Source: Pontibacter roseus DSM 17521
GTDB lineage: Bacteria; Bacteroidota; Bacteroidia; Cytophagales; Hymenobacteraceae
Length of the DNA: 59,705 nt
Direction of reading: 5' to 3'
Assembly (NCBI RefSeq): GCF_000373265.1
Contig: NZ_KB890761.1
Span: 1,305,333 to 1,365,037, forward strand
Shown: positions 26,001 through 33,044 of the stretch, piece after piece
Layout of the letters: each line of letters begins with the position of its first letter
Position numbering within the stretch: the first letter of the stretch is position 1
Position numbers and translations under genes: made by a program
Notes under the pieces: model-generated
Database searches by the model: none
What the model saw: only the letters and a program-made list of their open reading frames with translations
Told to the model about the DNA's origin: nothing

Positions 26001-27575
26001 GCCCCTTATACCTACTCGCTCGGCGGGAAAACCTTCCAGGCCTCCAACACCTTCACCAAACTGGCGGCAGGCGATTACCAGGTGTTCGCCAGGGACGCCA
26101 AGGGTTGCAGCACCAAGACCACCATCACGGTAGGCGCGAAAGGACCGAAAGAAGCGGCCATCACCTCCACCAAAGCTACCTGTGGTGCGAGCAACGGTGC
26201 TATCACCGTGGCTTCCGTGACAGGCGGGGTGAAACCCTATACCTACAGCCTCAACGGCACTTCTTTCCAGGCGGCTGCTACCTTCACAAACCTGGCAGTG
26301 GGCTCCTACAATGTGACCATCAAAGATGCCGAGGGCTGCATACTCGAGCTGAACCACAACGTGGTGAACAGCGGCGGCGTGGAGCGCTTCACGGTGACAG
26401 GAACCGATGCCAGCTGCGGTGAACAGAACGGCCGCATCGCCATCAGCCAGGTGACAGGCGGCGCTGCTCCCTATACCTACAGCATCGACGGTAAGACCTT
26501 CACCGCTGAGCCAACCTTCACCGGTCTGCCTGAAGGCGATTACCAGGTGACGGTGAAAGACGGTAGCGGCTGCAGCAACATCCAGTCGGTTACCCTGAAG
26601 AACAGCCCGATGCTGACCGACGTGAAGTTCAGGGTTTCCATGGCAAGCTGCGGCCAGGCAAGCGGTGAGATGGTGATTGAAGAGGTGACTGGCGGCACGG
26701 CTCCTTATGCTTACTCGCTCGATGGCACCAACTTCTCCACTTCTTCCACGCTGCGCAATGTGGCACCTGGTTCCTATGCCTTGGTAGTGAAAGATGTCAA
26801 AGGCTGTACCTTCTCGGTGCCAGTGACGGTGAAGAAGTTCGATAGCCAGCTGGCTTTCGTGCAGCACATCAGCTGTTACGGTGAGGCTAACGGTGCCATC
26901 GCCATCTCAGCTACAGGCAAGGATGATGATACCGAGTACAGCATCGACAATGGGGCTTCCTTCCAGAAAGACTCCGTGTTCACCAATCTTCCGAAGGGCA
27001 CCTACACGGTCATCACCAGATTCTCTGCCGCCTGCACCATCACAGTGGGAACGGTAGAGATAAAGGAGCCGCAGCAGCTGCAAGTGGCTGTCACGCCAAC
27101 TGCCGGAGACATCGGGAAGCCAAATTCAGCGGGCGCGGCCGTGACGGCCATCAGCGGCGGCACGGCCCCTTACACTTACCAACTGGACAACGGCCAGTTC
27201 TCCGCCGATTCTGTCTTCACTGGTCTGAAAGGAGGCGAGCATACCCTGGTGGTAAAAGACGCCAACGGCTGTACTGTAGAGGTGCGCTTTACAGTGGAGA
27301 ACCTGGGCGAGTTGGACATCCCGAATGGCTTCACGCCGAACGGCGACGGCATCAACGACCGCTGGGTGCTCCGCAACCTGCCGGTGTTATACCCTGACTG
27401 CAGAGTGACGGTGTACAACCGCTGGGGAAGCCCCGTGTTCGAGTCGAAAGGCTATGCCAAGGAATGGGACGGCACGCACAATGGCAAGCGCCTGCCAGAT
27501 GGCACTTACTACTGCATCATTGAGTTCGGGGACGGCAAACCTGCTCTCAAATCATCGGTGACCATCATGCGCTAA
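20046..27575 (+). CDS. Giant SprB-repeat surface adhesin with type B T9SS sorting domain
   Basis: A 2,509-residue secreted protein. Signal peptide 1-31 ends ...SLFA before QKN. Residues about 32-420 hold Ig/PKD-like domains (e.g. NAGPDQLVCAQAKVQLAGAV). From about 480 to 2265 there are 23 SprB-type repeats of 77-78 residues, each with the pattern CG-x-x-NG-x-I-x-V ... VTGG-x-APYTYS ... FQ ... GxYTVTVKDANGCT. Two divergent repeats follow. The C-terminus is a gliding-motility-type (type B) sorting domain: IPNGFTPNGDGINDRW ... VYNRWGSPVFES ... LPDGTYYCIIEF ... VTIMR. SprB is the mobile gliding adhesin of Flavobacterium, and this is a shorter relative. The next gene, 25 bp downstream, is PorP/SprF, the usual export partner of type B cargo. 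Gliding itself is not shown; attachment is equally possible. Confidence 0.95.
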   Translation: MEINFTRKITFSFALCLLGMLQLVASHSLFAQKNAVVPTFTVDLTGKPNGVWESGAVTRNGQLCGAPSNENCVQFSILLDKNAAGLEFEIVDGPVPSGSMGYQIDCGPQVPVGQPICVKGKGPHILTLCMPGNAKGKFVIKSIAAFEPQPDIAVTAGCRAILKAPIAFEEASIVWRDISGNGAYDKYLSFPNGKSEAVVTPDANAPAYVDYEVCGRSVASPCSTLPYCDVVRVYFYPPPVVTIGPAPAIICPGGSGVDLVGTVTGGSGNFRYIWTNSAGTVVGNNRNYRATAVGTYKLEVRNENYPDCREFSATINVVNNLTVNAGPDQLVCAQAKVQLAGAVTAATGGVWSGGSGTFSSSTALNPIYTPSAADISAGSVRLTLTSTGNGSCSPVKDELVVSFYVLNVSLTGTPVICNGTLGTVTASVTGAQSPLTYRWNTGETTAAISGKPAGTYTVTVSDGKGCAVSKSFTITQVTGPTDFMANVKNPTCGASNGTITVGGATGGTAPYTYSKDGVNFQSGTSFSNLAPGSHTITVKDAKGCTLAKQVALTNIAGPTNMTASLKSSTCGGSNGSITISGVTGGTSGYTYSKDGVNFQTSATFTGLPAGPYTITVKDANGCTFAKAFSIANIVGPTAVAATSQAASCSNNDGSITMGTVSGGTAPYTYSINGTTFQASTSFASLASGTYAVTAKDASGCTVTKSVSVGKNVMTNFASSTAAATCGASNGTITVGAVTGGIAPYTYSRNGMTFQTAATLTGFAAGTYNITVKDAKGCIFSRQVQVSNVAGPSDLLASGSSASCGNPNGALTITRVTGGASPYTYSIDGAAFQSSATFTNLAAGKHTLTVKDANGCTFSKEATISNVAGPEFTATVQPTTCGARNGRITVSGVTGGSTPYTYSINGTNFQASATFTGIAIGTYTVSVKDGKGCVATRTVEVTDMAGPKGLTLSSASSTCGGRNGSITVGAVAGGVAPYTYTLDGTTFQSASTFGALRAGKHTVTVKDANGCTFSKEVTVEDIAGPTNLTATAKASTCGASNGELTVSLVTGGKAPYTYSKDGVNFQASATFTALAAGSHSITVKDANGCTFTKAFTVTNTGGPTAVAASSQPATCANNDGRITVGAVTGGTAGYTYSINGTTFQASTSFTGLASGAYTVTAKDANGCTTTTSVTVGKNVPSNFASTTVPSSCGRNDSSIRVGEVTGGTAPYTYSLNGNTFQTMASFTGLAAGSHTITVKDAKGCTFARAVSISNVAGPAFSASAQAATCSGSNGRIAVSGVTGGVGPYTYSKDGTNFQTATSFTGLAAGNYTIQVKDAQGCIGSVSVEVKDVAGPSDLKLTATASTCGRSNASVSVSEVTGGTAPYTYSQDGKTFQTSATLTGMLAGEHTIVVKDANGCIFSKAIKVEDVAGPSAMTLTSTASTCGSANGSISVTGVTGGTAPYTYSTNGTSFQAATRFEAVLAGEHMVIVKDANGCTFAKKVTVGNIAGPTNLTATTKAATCGASNGELTVSAVTGGTSGYTYSKDGVNFQASATFKGLAAGSYTITVKDANGCTFAKAFTVTNTGGPTAVAATTKAASCADNDGTITVGAVTGGKAPYTYSINGTTFQTGTAFSALASGEYTLTVKDANGCIATAIVKVNKDGPGSFASTVTNTSCGLQNGSIRINSVNGGAAPYTYSLNGGSFQSAASFIGLLAGAYTVTVKDAKGCTHTEAFQVNDVAGPADFVASARSSTCGSANGSLSIGTVSGGKAPYTYSLNGTSFQASTSFGSLAAGEYQVTVKDANGCIFSKAVAVTNTNGPENFTMTAKTATCGASNGSVAVGQVTGGIAPYTYSKDGKTFQPSANLTGLAAGTHIITVKDANGCTFAKSVVIENIAGPSGFELAAVSSTCGEANGSINATGVTGGTAPYTYSLNGGTFQSSGTFASVLPGEHTVTVKDANGCTVSKKVVVDNVAGPASLTASTTPASCTTHDGTITISKVTGGTAPYTYSLGGKTFQASNTFTKLAAGDYQVFARDAKGCSTKTTITVGAKGPKEAAITSTKATCGASNGAITVASVTGGVKPYTYSLNGTSFQAAATFTNLAVGSYNVTIKDAEGCILELNHNVVNSGGVERFTVTGTDASCGEQNGRIAISQVTGGAAPYTYSIDGKTFTAEPTFTGLPEGDYQVTVKDGSGCSNIQSVTLKNSPMLTDVKFRVSMASCGQASGEMVIEEVTGGTAPYAYSLDGTNFSTSSTLRNVAPGSYALVVKDVKGCTFSVPVTVKKFDSQLAFVQHISCYGEANGAIAISATGKDDDTEYSIDNGASFQKDSVFTNLPKGTYTVITRFSAACTITVGTVEIKEPQQLQVAVTPTAGDIGKPNSAGAAVTAISGGTAPYTYQLDNGQFSADSVFTGLKGGEHTLVVKDANGCTVEVRFTVENLGELDIPNGFTPNGDGINDRWVLRNLPVLYPDCRVTVYNRWGSPVFESKGYAKEWDGTHNGKRLPDGTYYCIIEFGDGKPALKSSVTIMR
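21484..26840 (+). repeat. Array of 23 SprB repeats, period 231/234 nt, with a 1398-nt higher-order unit
   Basis: The word TATACC (Tyr-Thr of PYTYS) marks 22 successive repeats, starting at 21576, 21810, 22044, 22275, 22509, 22740, 22974, 23208, 23442, 23673, 23904, 24138, 24372, 24606, 24840, 25071, 25305, 25539, 25773, 26007, 26238 and 26472. Every step is 231 or 234 nt. Repeats six apart (e.g. 2, 8 and 14; 3, 9 and 15) share private features, so the array grew by duplication of a six-repeat block. Confidence 0.95.
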
Positions 27576-27600
27576 GTTTCGCCCTTAACACATTGTTTTT

Positions 27601-28554
27601 ATGAAAAAGAACTTACTTCTCATATGTTTTCTTCTGCTGGCTACGGGAGCCGTGGCCCAGCAGAAGGCCCTGTACAGCCAGTACATGATCAATTACTTCA
27701 TTCTCAACCCGGCAGTCGCTGGGTTTGAGAAGGATGTGAATTTCAAGGTAGGCTACCGTAACCAGTGGGTGGGTTTTGAAGGCGCTCCCAAGACCTTTTA
27801 CCTGAGCGGGGAAGGGGCGCTGTTCAACCAGGACCTGAAGCGCAGTAAAAGAGCCCAGCCCTTCCAGGGGGTGGGCGGCTACGTCTATACCGACCAGACC
27901 GGACCCACCACCCGTACCGGGGCATTGGCATCGTATGCCTACCATGTGCCGCTGAACAAGCAGATTTTCCTGTCCTCTGGTATCTTCGCGGGATTTCAGC
28001 AGTTTCGTTTCGACCCGAACAAGGTGCGCCTGGCCGACGGCTCCAACGAGCGCGACCCGGTGACCAACCACGGCCGCATCGATGCCTTCATGCCCGACCT
28101 GACAGTAGGCGTGTTCCTGCACTCGGAGGAGTTCTACGTGGGGGCGTCCTTGTTCCAGGTGCTGGGCAATAAAATCCATGAAGCAGATGGAACAGAGGAG
28201 GTCAGTCGCCTTTCCCGCCACCTGTTCGTGTCCGGCGGCTATAACTGGGATGTGCACGACAAAATCACCCTTATGCCATCGGTGTTGCTGAAGTACGTAC
28301 ACGCCGCTCCCATACAGGCTGACTTCAATGTGAAAGGCGCCTACCATTTCTCAAAGAGACGACAGAAATCAGTGTACGACGACCAGGTATGGGCGGGCAT
28401 TTCGTACCGCACCCAAGATGCCATCGTAGGGCTGGTAGGCGTGCAGTTCAAAGAGCAGTTCCAACTCGGCTATACCTACGACATCACCATCTCACCCATG
28501 CGCCACCAAAGCTCCGGCTCCCACGAAATCGTGTTAGGGTATAGGTTGAAGTGA
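27601..28554 (+). CDS. PorP/SprF family type IX secretion outer-membrane protein
   Basis: A 317-residue protein with signal peptide MKKNLLLICFLLLATGAVA (before QQK) and the PorP/SprF opening QQKALYSQYMINYFILNPAVAGFEKD, then GYRNQWVGFEGAPKTFYLSG. The rest alternates short amphipathic strands, as in an outer-membrane beta-barrel, ending IVLGYRLK. SprF is needed for SprB to reach the surface in Flavobacterium, and PorP is a T9SS component in Porphyromonas. Multiple paralogs, each beside its own type B cargo gene, are usual. It begins 25 bp after the giant adhesin and ends just before a bidirectional terminator, so the two form one operon. Confidence 0.95.
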   Translation: MKKNLLLICFLLLATGAVAQQKALYSQYMINYFILNPAVAGFEKDVNFKVGYRNQWVGFEGAPKTFYLSGEGALFNQDLKRSKRAQPFQGVGGYVYTDQTGPTTRTGALASYAYHVPLNKQIFLSSGIFAGFQQFRFDPNKVRLADGSNERDPVTNHGRIDAFMPDLTVGVFLHSEEFYVGASLFQVLGNKIHEADGTEEVSRLSRHLFVSGGYNWDVHDKITLMPSVLLKYVHAAPIQADFNVKGAYHFSKRRQKSVYDDQVWAGISYRTQDAIVGLVGVQFKEQFQLGYTYDITISPMRHQSSGSHEIVLGYRLK

Positions 28555-28563
28555 TTAATCCAT

Positions 28564-28617
28564 CCCTATAACAAAAAAGGGCCAGCGCATAAGCGCTGGC
28601 CCTTTTTTGTTATAGGG
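28564..28617. terminator. Bidirectional terminator, 25-bp perfect stem
   Basis: Arms 28564-28588 and 28593-28617 are perfectly complementary with a 4-nt ATAA loop. The core is GGGCCAGCGC flanked by A6/T6 runs, so it works for both the PorP/SprF gene (plus) and the M14 gene (minus), which converge here. Confidence 0.92.
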
Positions 28618-28628
28618 AAATGCTATAC

Positions 28629-31223
28629 CTAGTCGTTTGCTTCCTCATCAGCGCGGGCAGAGCTGCCGCTGATAATCTGACCGAAGAAGATGCTGTTGAG
28701 GAACAGCTTGTTGGTGCCATACCAGAAGGCGCGGAAGTTCGGATTATCCGTCATGGCAATCACCTTGCCGCTGCCAAGTGCTGACACGTTGATGGCCGCG
28801 CTGCCGCTCAGTTGCTTCAGGTTCGGCTTCGAGATGTAGCCGCTCAACAAAGGCTTGGCTGTGTACAGCATCGGGTTGGCGTATGGGCTCTGGGAAGGCT
28901 CCATGAACAGCGTGTTGTCCCGGAAAGTCGGGAGTTTACCATTGTAGTATCCGTAGCCCAGTGGGTGCGTCAGGTCCAAATCTGCCTCAAAGATGGCCCC
29001 GCCAATCACCTGCGCGCCGTTGGTGTTGCTCATGTCGGCGTAAGGCTTACGAACAGGCACGTCCTTTCCCTCCTCTGCCTTCTTGAAATTGAAGTTTCCG
29101 ATTTTGTTGTCGGCGAGCCAGCGGGTGGCATTGCCCATACCTATCAGCGTGCCGCCCTGCTGCACCCAGGTACGCAGCCTGTTCTTGCCAAAATCCGAGA
29201 TGGTACCATACGAGCCGTCCGCCATCACCAGCACGGTATAGCGGCTCAGGTCGATGCGGTTGACAGCCTCAGCGCTCACCAGGCTGGTGTTGATGTTGAA
29301 GCGGTGGTCGAGCAGGTGCCAGGCTTCGCCAGCATCGTTGCTGTTCACGCCGTCGCCAATCAGCATGGCCACCTTGGGTTGCGTCAGGCTGTAGATGCCC
29401 GGGCTACCCAGGTTGATGCCATCCGTGAAGCCGGTGCTCATGGCGTATACCGTGATGCCATTATCTTTCGCTACCTGCGCCATCAGCTCGTGTAAGCGTT
29501 CCGCTGCCAGCGGCTGTCCGCTCACCGGCACGAGGATAGTGCCATAGTCGAATTGCTTGCCATCGGCGCCTTTGAATTTATCAGTTGCCACCCTGGCTTG
29601 CAAACCGTGGTTGAAGAGGGTGTTCAGCGCGCGTGGCGCATAGTAGCCGTGCCACTCAAAGGCATAGGCGTAGGCGCTGTTGCCGCCTACCAACTGCCCC
29701 TGCGGGAAGTCCACGGAGTCAAGTTTCTGGCCCAGCATGTTGTTCTTGAAACTTCTGCCCGCCAAGTCAGCGTGCTCCAGGTTGAAGGCCAGCGGCAGCG
29801 TCCAGGCGGACACGTCGTAGAAGAGGCTGTCCTGGAAAGAGGTGCGGCGCTCAAACATCCCTTCAATCAGCTTGTACTGCGGCTGGTTGGTTGGCACAAT
29901 GTAGCTGTTCTCTGGGGTATAGGTGATGTTGTTTACCGTGAACTTCTCCTTCGGGCGGTAAATATCAATCTGGTGCTGTTCGATGATTTCAGCCAAGTGG
30001 TAAGCCCGTACCTTGTCTTTTTCCGAGCCGAACACATAGGCGCTCACTTTGGCCTTGGCCGCTTCCTTGGCTGCACCTTGGTAGAAATCGCGCTGGTGAG
30101 ACAATAGCTCTTCCCGCATGTTCTGCACTGCCTCCAGCGTAGATAGTGTAGTGGTGAACTGGTTGCGGATGGTGAAGGGGAAAGAAAGCACCCCATTCAC
30201 GCTCTCCTGCGCATGACCTCTGGAACTGGCCTGCTCAAACAGAATACCAATGGCACCATTAACATCTGGGTAAGTGGATCCCTTGCCATAATAGAAGTCG
30301 TCGAAGCTCTCTTCGGTATAGTAGAACGATCCGATTTTATCCAACGCCTTGGCATGGAAACCGGCAATTTTCTTGGTCAATTCGTAGTTCTTGGCTGGGG
30401 TGAGCGGGTGGTTGCGGCTCGGTATACCTGGCTGGAAGAAGAAGGTAGAGTTGGTGCCCATCTCATGGTGGTCGGTCAGCACGTTTGGCTTCCACTCATG
30501 GAACTTCGCCAGCCGTCCCCGAGACTCCGGATGCTGCAGTGGCAGCCAGTCGCGGTTCAGGTCGAACCAGTAGTGGTTGGTGCGGCCACGTGGCCATGCC
30601 TCTGCAAACTCCTCGCTGTTGGGGTCCGTCACCAGGTTCTTGCTGCGGTGCGTGTTCACCCAGCTGGCAAAGCGGTTGAGTCCGTCAGGGTTGATGGAAG
30701 GGTCTATCAGGATGATGGTCTCATTGAGCAGCTTGTCTATCTCCGGGCCCTGGGCGGCTGCCAGGTGGTAGAGCGTCAGCAAAGAGGCGTTGGTCCCGCT
30801 CGGCTCGTTGCCGTGCACACTGAAACCCATCCAGACCACTCCTGGCATTTTCTTGATGTCGAGGTTGCTAGAGGCCTTCGGGTCCGTCAGTTTTCTGTGC
30901 TGCTCCTTGATGCTCTGGATGTTCTGGTGGTTAGCCGGAGAGGTGACCGTGAGCAGGTATAGCGGACGGTTCTCGTGGGTGCGACCATACTCTTCAATGG
31001 AGATGCGGTCTGACACCTCTGCCATCTGGCGAACATACATCACCAGCTGGTCATGGCTGATGTGCCATTCACCCACGTTGTAGCCCAATATGTCCTTCGG
31101 GGTGGGGATTTCTTTGTTGTAAGTTGCGTCCTTGGGGAGGTAGTAGGAGAGGTCTGCCTGCGCTGTGGCCCATTGGCTGATGAGTACCAGTGCCGCTACA
31201 GCGAGTGCATAAATGTTTCTCAT
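28629..31223 (-). CDS. Secreted M14-family zinc carboxypeptidase-like protein
   Basis: An 864-residue exported protein. Signal peptide MRNIYALAVAALVLISQWATA is cut before QAD. The M14 domain (about 45-370) carries the zinc motif FSVHGNEPSG (HxxE), the INPDGLNRF substrate-binding Asn-Pro-Asp-Gly, DLNRDW, the third zinc His in LTDHHEMGTNS, and a catalytic Glu in GILFEQASS. The C-terminal half (about 390-850) has a glutamine-amidotransferase-like or other alpha/beta region (VAMLIGDGVNSNDAGEAW, LVMADGSYG, GGTLIGMGNATRWLAD). It is paralogous to the M14 protein at 42137, which shares the same layout. It probably digests peptides outside the inner membrane. It is followed by the bidirectional terminator. 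Confidence 0.93.
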   Translation of the reverse strand: MRNIYALAVAALVLISQWATAQADLSYYLPKDATYNKEIPTPKDILGYNVGEWHISHDQLVMYVRQMAEVSDRISIEEYGRTHENRPLYLLTVTSPANHQNIQSIKEQHRKLTDPKASSNLDIKKMPGVVWMGFSVHGNEPSGTNASLLTLYHLAAAQGPEIDKLLNETIILIDPSINPDGLNRFASWVNTHRSKNLVTDPNSEEFAEAWPRGRTNHYWFDLNRDWLPLQHPESRGRLAKFHEWKPNVLTDHHEMGTNSTFFFQPGIPSRNHPLTPAKNYELTKKIAGFHAKALDKIGSFYYTEESFDDFYYGKGSTYPDVNGAIGILFEQASSRGHAQESVNGVLSFPFTIRNQFTTTLSTLEAVQNMREELLSHQRDFYQGAAKEAAKAKVSAYVFGSEKDKVRAYHLAEIIEQHQIDIYRPKEKFTVNNITYTPENSYIVPTNQPQYKLIEGMFERRTSFQDSLFYDVSAWTLPLAFNLEHADLAGRSFKNNMLGQKLDSVDFPQGQLVGGNSAYAYAFEWHGYYAPRALNTLFNHGLQARVATDKFKGADGKQFDYGTILVPVSGQPLAAERLHELMAQVAKDNGITVYAMSTGFTDGINLGSPGIYSLTQPKVAMLIGDGVNSNDAGEAWHLLDHRFNINTSLVSAEAVNRIDLSRYTVLVMADGSYGTISDFGKNRLRTWVQQGGTLIGMGNATRWLADNKIGNFNFKKAEEGKDVPVRKPYADMSNTNGAQVIGGAIFEADLDLTHPLGYGYYNGKLPTFRDNTLFMEPSQSPYANPMLYTAKPLLSGYISKPNLKQLSGSAAINVSALGSGKVIAMTDNPNFRAFWYGTNKLFLNSIFFGQIISGSSARADEEAND

Positions 31224-31295
31224 TAGTGCTTTGGTTTTAAGGGTGATAAGAAAATAAGGTTAGTCTTGCAATTTGACGCTTTGCGCCGCTTTTTC

Positions 31296-31303
31296 CAAAT
31301 ATA
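31296..31303 (-). promoter_or_regulatory. Candidate -7 element of the M14 peptidase gene
   Basis: TATATTTG on the minus strand matches TAnnTTTG exactly, about 73 nt upstream of the start codon. A TTTG -33 box at the usual distance is not evident. Confidence 0.35.
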
Positions 31304-31398
31304 GATTTGTGTTACTGGCAGGTTCTTTTGAAGAGAAGTCATAGCAGAAAGTCCCACTAATACGGCAGTGCTCAGGTATAGGGAAAATCAGGTATAGG

Positions 31399-32196
31399 CT
31401 AGTTGGTAGGTACTAACGGTTTCTTGGCGGAGTTGCGCCTGGAGTTGCTCTTACCGGATTGCCCTTTGCTAACGAAATACAGCGCGAAGCCAGATGCGAT
31501 AGTCACCATGCCGGCGATGGAGAAGATGCGGAGCAGCAGGTTTCCGAAGTTGTCGCGGCCCTGGTAGTCCATGGTGTGCAGCATCCAGAGGAAATCAAAG
31601 ATGCGCCACTTGTCGTTGCGGAACTTTGTCACCACGCCCTGCTCAGCGGCCACATACACGGTCGTGTGGGTAGGGTGCTCCATGGTAATAGCCCAGGCAG
31701 GCAGCGGACTCTCCCGGTACTCATGATGCCCGTTGATGTTCTCCTGCGTCAGGTATTCCACCCGAGCCACCTGCACCGAATCCACAAAGCTGTTGAGCGC
31801 CATCTGCACCGCTTCCCCTTCCGTAAGGGCAGGTCGTAATTCACCAGTGGAGGCTTTGGCAAGTTGGGTGTGGCTAACAGCATGCTCCTGGCCTTGCTGG
31901 CCTGAGGCAGACTGGTACACCACCTGGTAGTGCGGCTCGCCCAGTATGTCAACCAGCTTTACCGAAGCGACTTCCTGTGCCTCTGGCAACTGTGCCAGCA
32001 CCTGCGCCGGCGATACCAGCTCCATCTGAGCGCTGAAGGTAGAGGGATGCTTGCGCTGGTGGTCGCCGTGTATCTCATCCAGGTCGCTCCAACTGAAGTA
32101 GAGGCCACCAATCGTCCATAGGACAAACTGTATACCTGTCAGCAGGCCCAGGTAGCGGTGCGTCCTTCGGACCCGGAGGTGCGTTTTTCTGTTCAT
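31399..32196 (-). CDS. PepSY-domain membrane protein
   Basis: A 265-residue inner-membrane protein. After a basic start (MNRKTHLRVRRTHRYLG) comes a membrane segment (LLTGIQFVLWTIGGLYFSW). A periplasmic part follows with PepSY-like stretches (e.g. LTEGEAVQMALNSFVDSVQVARVEYLTQEN). The C-terminal segment is FLWMLHTMDYQGRDNFGNLLLRIFSIAGMVTIASGFALYF, with a basic tail. RTHRYLGL...G and LHTMDY resemble the PepSY-associated TM proteins linked to iron or siderophore reduction; that role is inference. The ATG at 32196 is chosen; a frame open to 32286 adds 30 non-conserved residues. The gene is divergent from the second giant adhesin. Confidence 0.82.
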   Translation of the reverse strand: MNRKTHLRVRRTHRYLGLLTGIQFVLWTIGGLYFSWSDLDEIHGDHQRKHPSTFSAQMELVSPAQVLAQLPEAQEVASVKLVDILGEPHYQVVYQSASGQQGQEHAVSHTQLAKASTGELRPALTEGEAVQMALNSFVDSVQVARVEYLTQENINGHHEYRESPLPAWAITMEHPTHTTVYVAAEQGVVTKFRNDKWRIFDFLWMLHTMDYQGRDNFGNLLLRIFSIAGMVTIASGFALYFVSKGQSGKSNSRRNSAKKPLVPTN

Positions 32197-33044
32197 AAGG
32201 CAGGGAATAAAGTATTCAATATAGGGAAGGGAGGGCGCTGCTGCAACAAAGGATTTTTTTTGTATGAGCAGCGAATACTTTGCCATGAGGATTCTCTTCT
32301 CGCTTTTGCTAACAGCAGGTGTGTCGGATAGAGGGGAAGCTTATACATTCCAGTTAAAACTTCAATTGTTTCTCACTTTGGTGCCATGCTGAGCAGGCAG
32401 CAAAGCTCAGAGGGTTAGAGTACCTGTACTAGCTGACTGTAGAAATAATTTTCATTTTTATATAGCTATATTTTAAAAATAAATAGTGCAATTAATAAAG
32501 GGTATTATTTTCCGAAAGGCCATTTTGTATTGCTTTAGAATCTAATATAGAGGGTAGCTGGGAATGACATAGTAAAATAATATTGTAAAAAAGATACAAT
32601 TATTGCGATTGTTGCTTAGAAAACTTTTGTATGACCTTTATATTAATTTATAAATTATCCATAAATTATCTCCTGATTTGAAACCTTTATACTAAAATAA
32701 GGTAGATATAGCTTGAAATATATAGTCATATATAGAAAAGCATTAAATAAACTTTTAGCCGTCTTCTCACTAAATAAAAATAGGAATATGATTACAGGTA
32801 CAAGGCCTTCGGTCACACGCTGTTACCATGGTTCCCCTTTCTTTCCCCCAGACTGATTCAACCTGGCAGCTAGTGCCTGCTGGGATTTACTAGCTGCTCT
32901 TCTTAAAAGGTCCCTATAACATGGGACTATCACGCGCCCCGAAGCTCATATTGAGACTTCGCATGACTGTTTTTGCCTTTTTGAACCGGAGAACAAGCAC
33001 ACAGACCCGAATAGCGTGCGCCCCCAACCCCAAACCCATAGTTT
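32197..33044. other. 850-bp AT-rich intergenic/leader region upstream of the type A adhesin gene
   Basis: No recognisable gene. The part at 32430-32790 is very AT-rich and nearly free of the GGTATA word common elsewhere. From about 32795 the base composition rises again. A small hairpin GTCCC/GGGAC lies near 32911-32928. A 22-codon open frame at 32788-32856 follows AGGAAT but has nothing else to support it. The layout mirrors the AT-rich leader of the first giant adhesin. Confidence 0.5.

Noticed and set aside
21484..26840. Regular repeats that might suggest a CRISPR-like or satellite array
   Set aside because: The 231/234-nt period is a multiple of three, keeps one frame and encodes well-formed SprB domains, so it is a coding repeat.
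25653..26867. A 404-codon minus-strand open frame and several similar shorter ones in 21390-25571
   Set aside because: They are antisense shadows of the SprB repeats; GC-rich third positions remove stops on the other strand. Their own repeats simply mirror the sense repeats.
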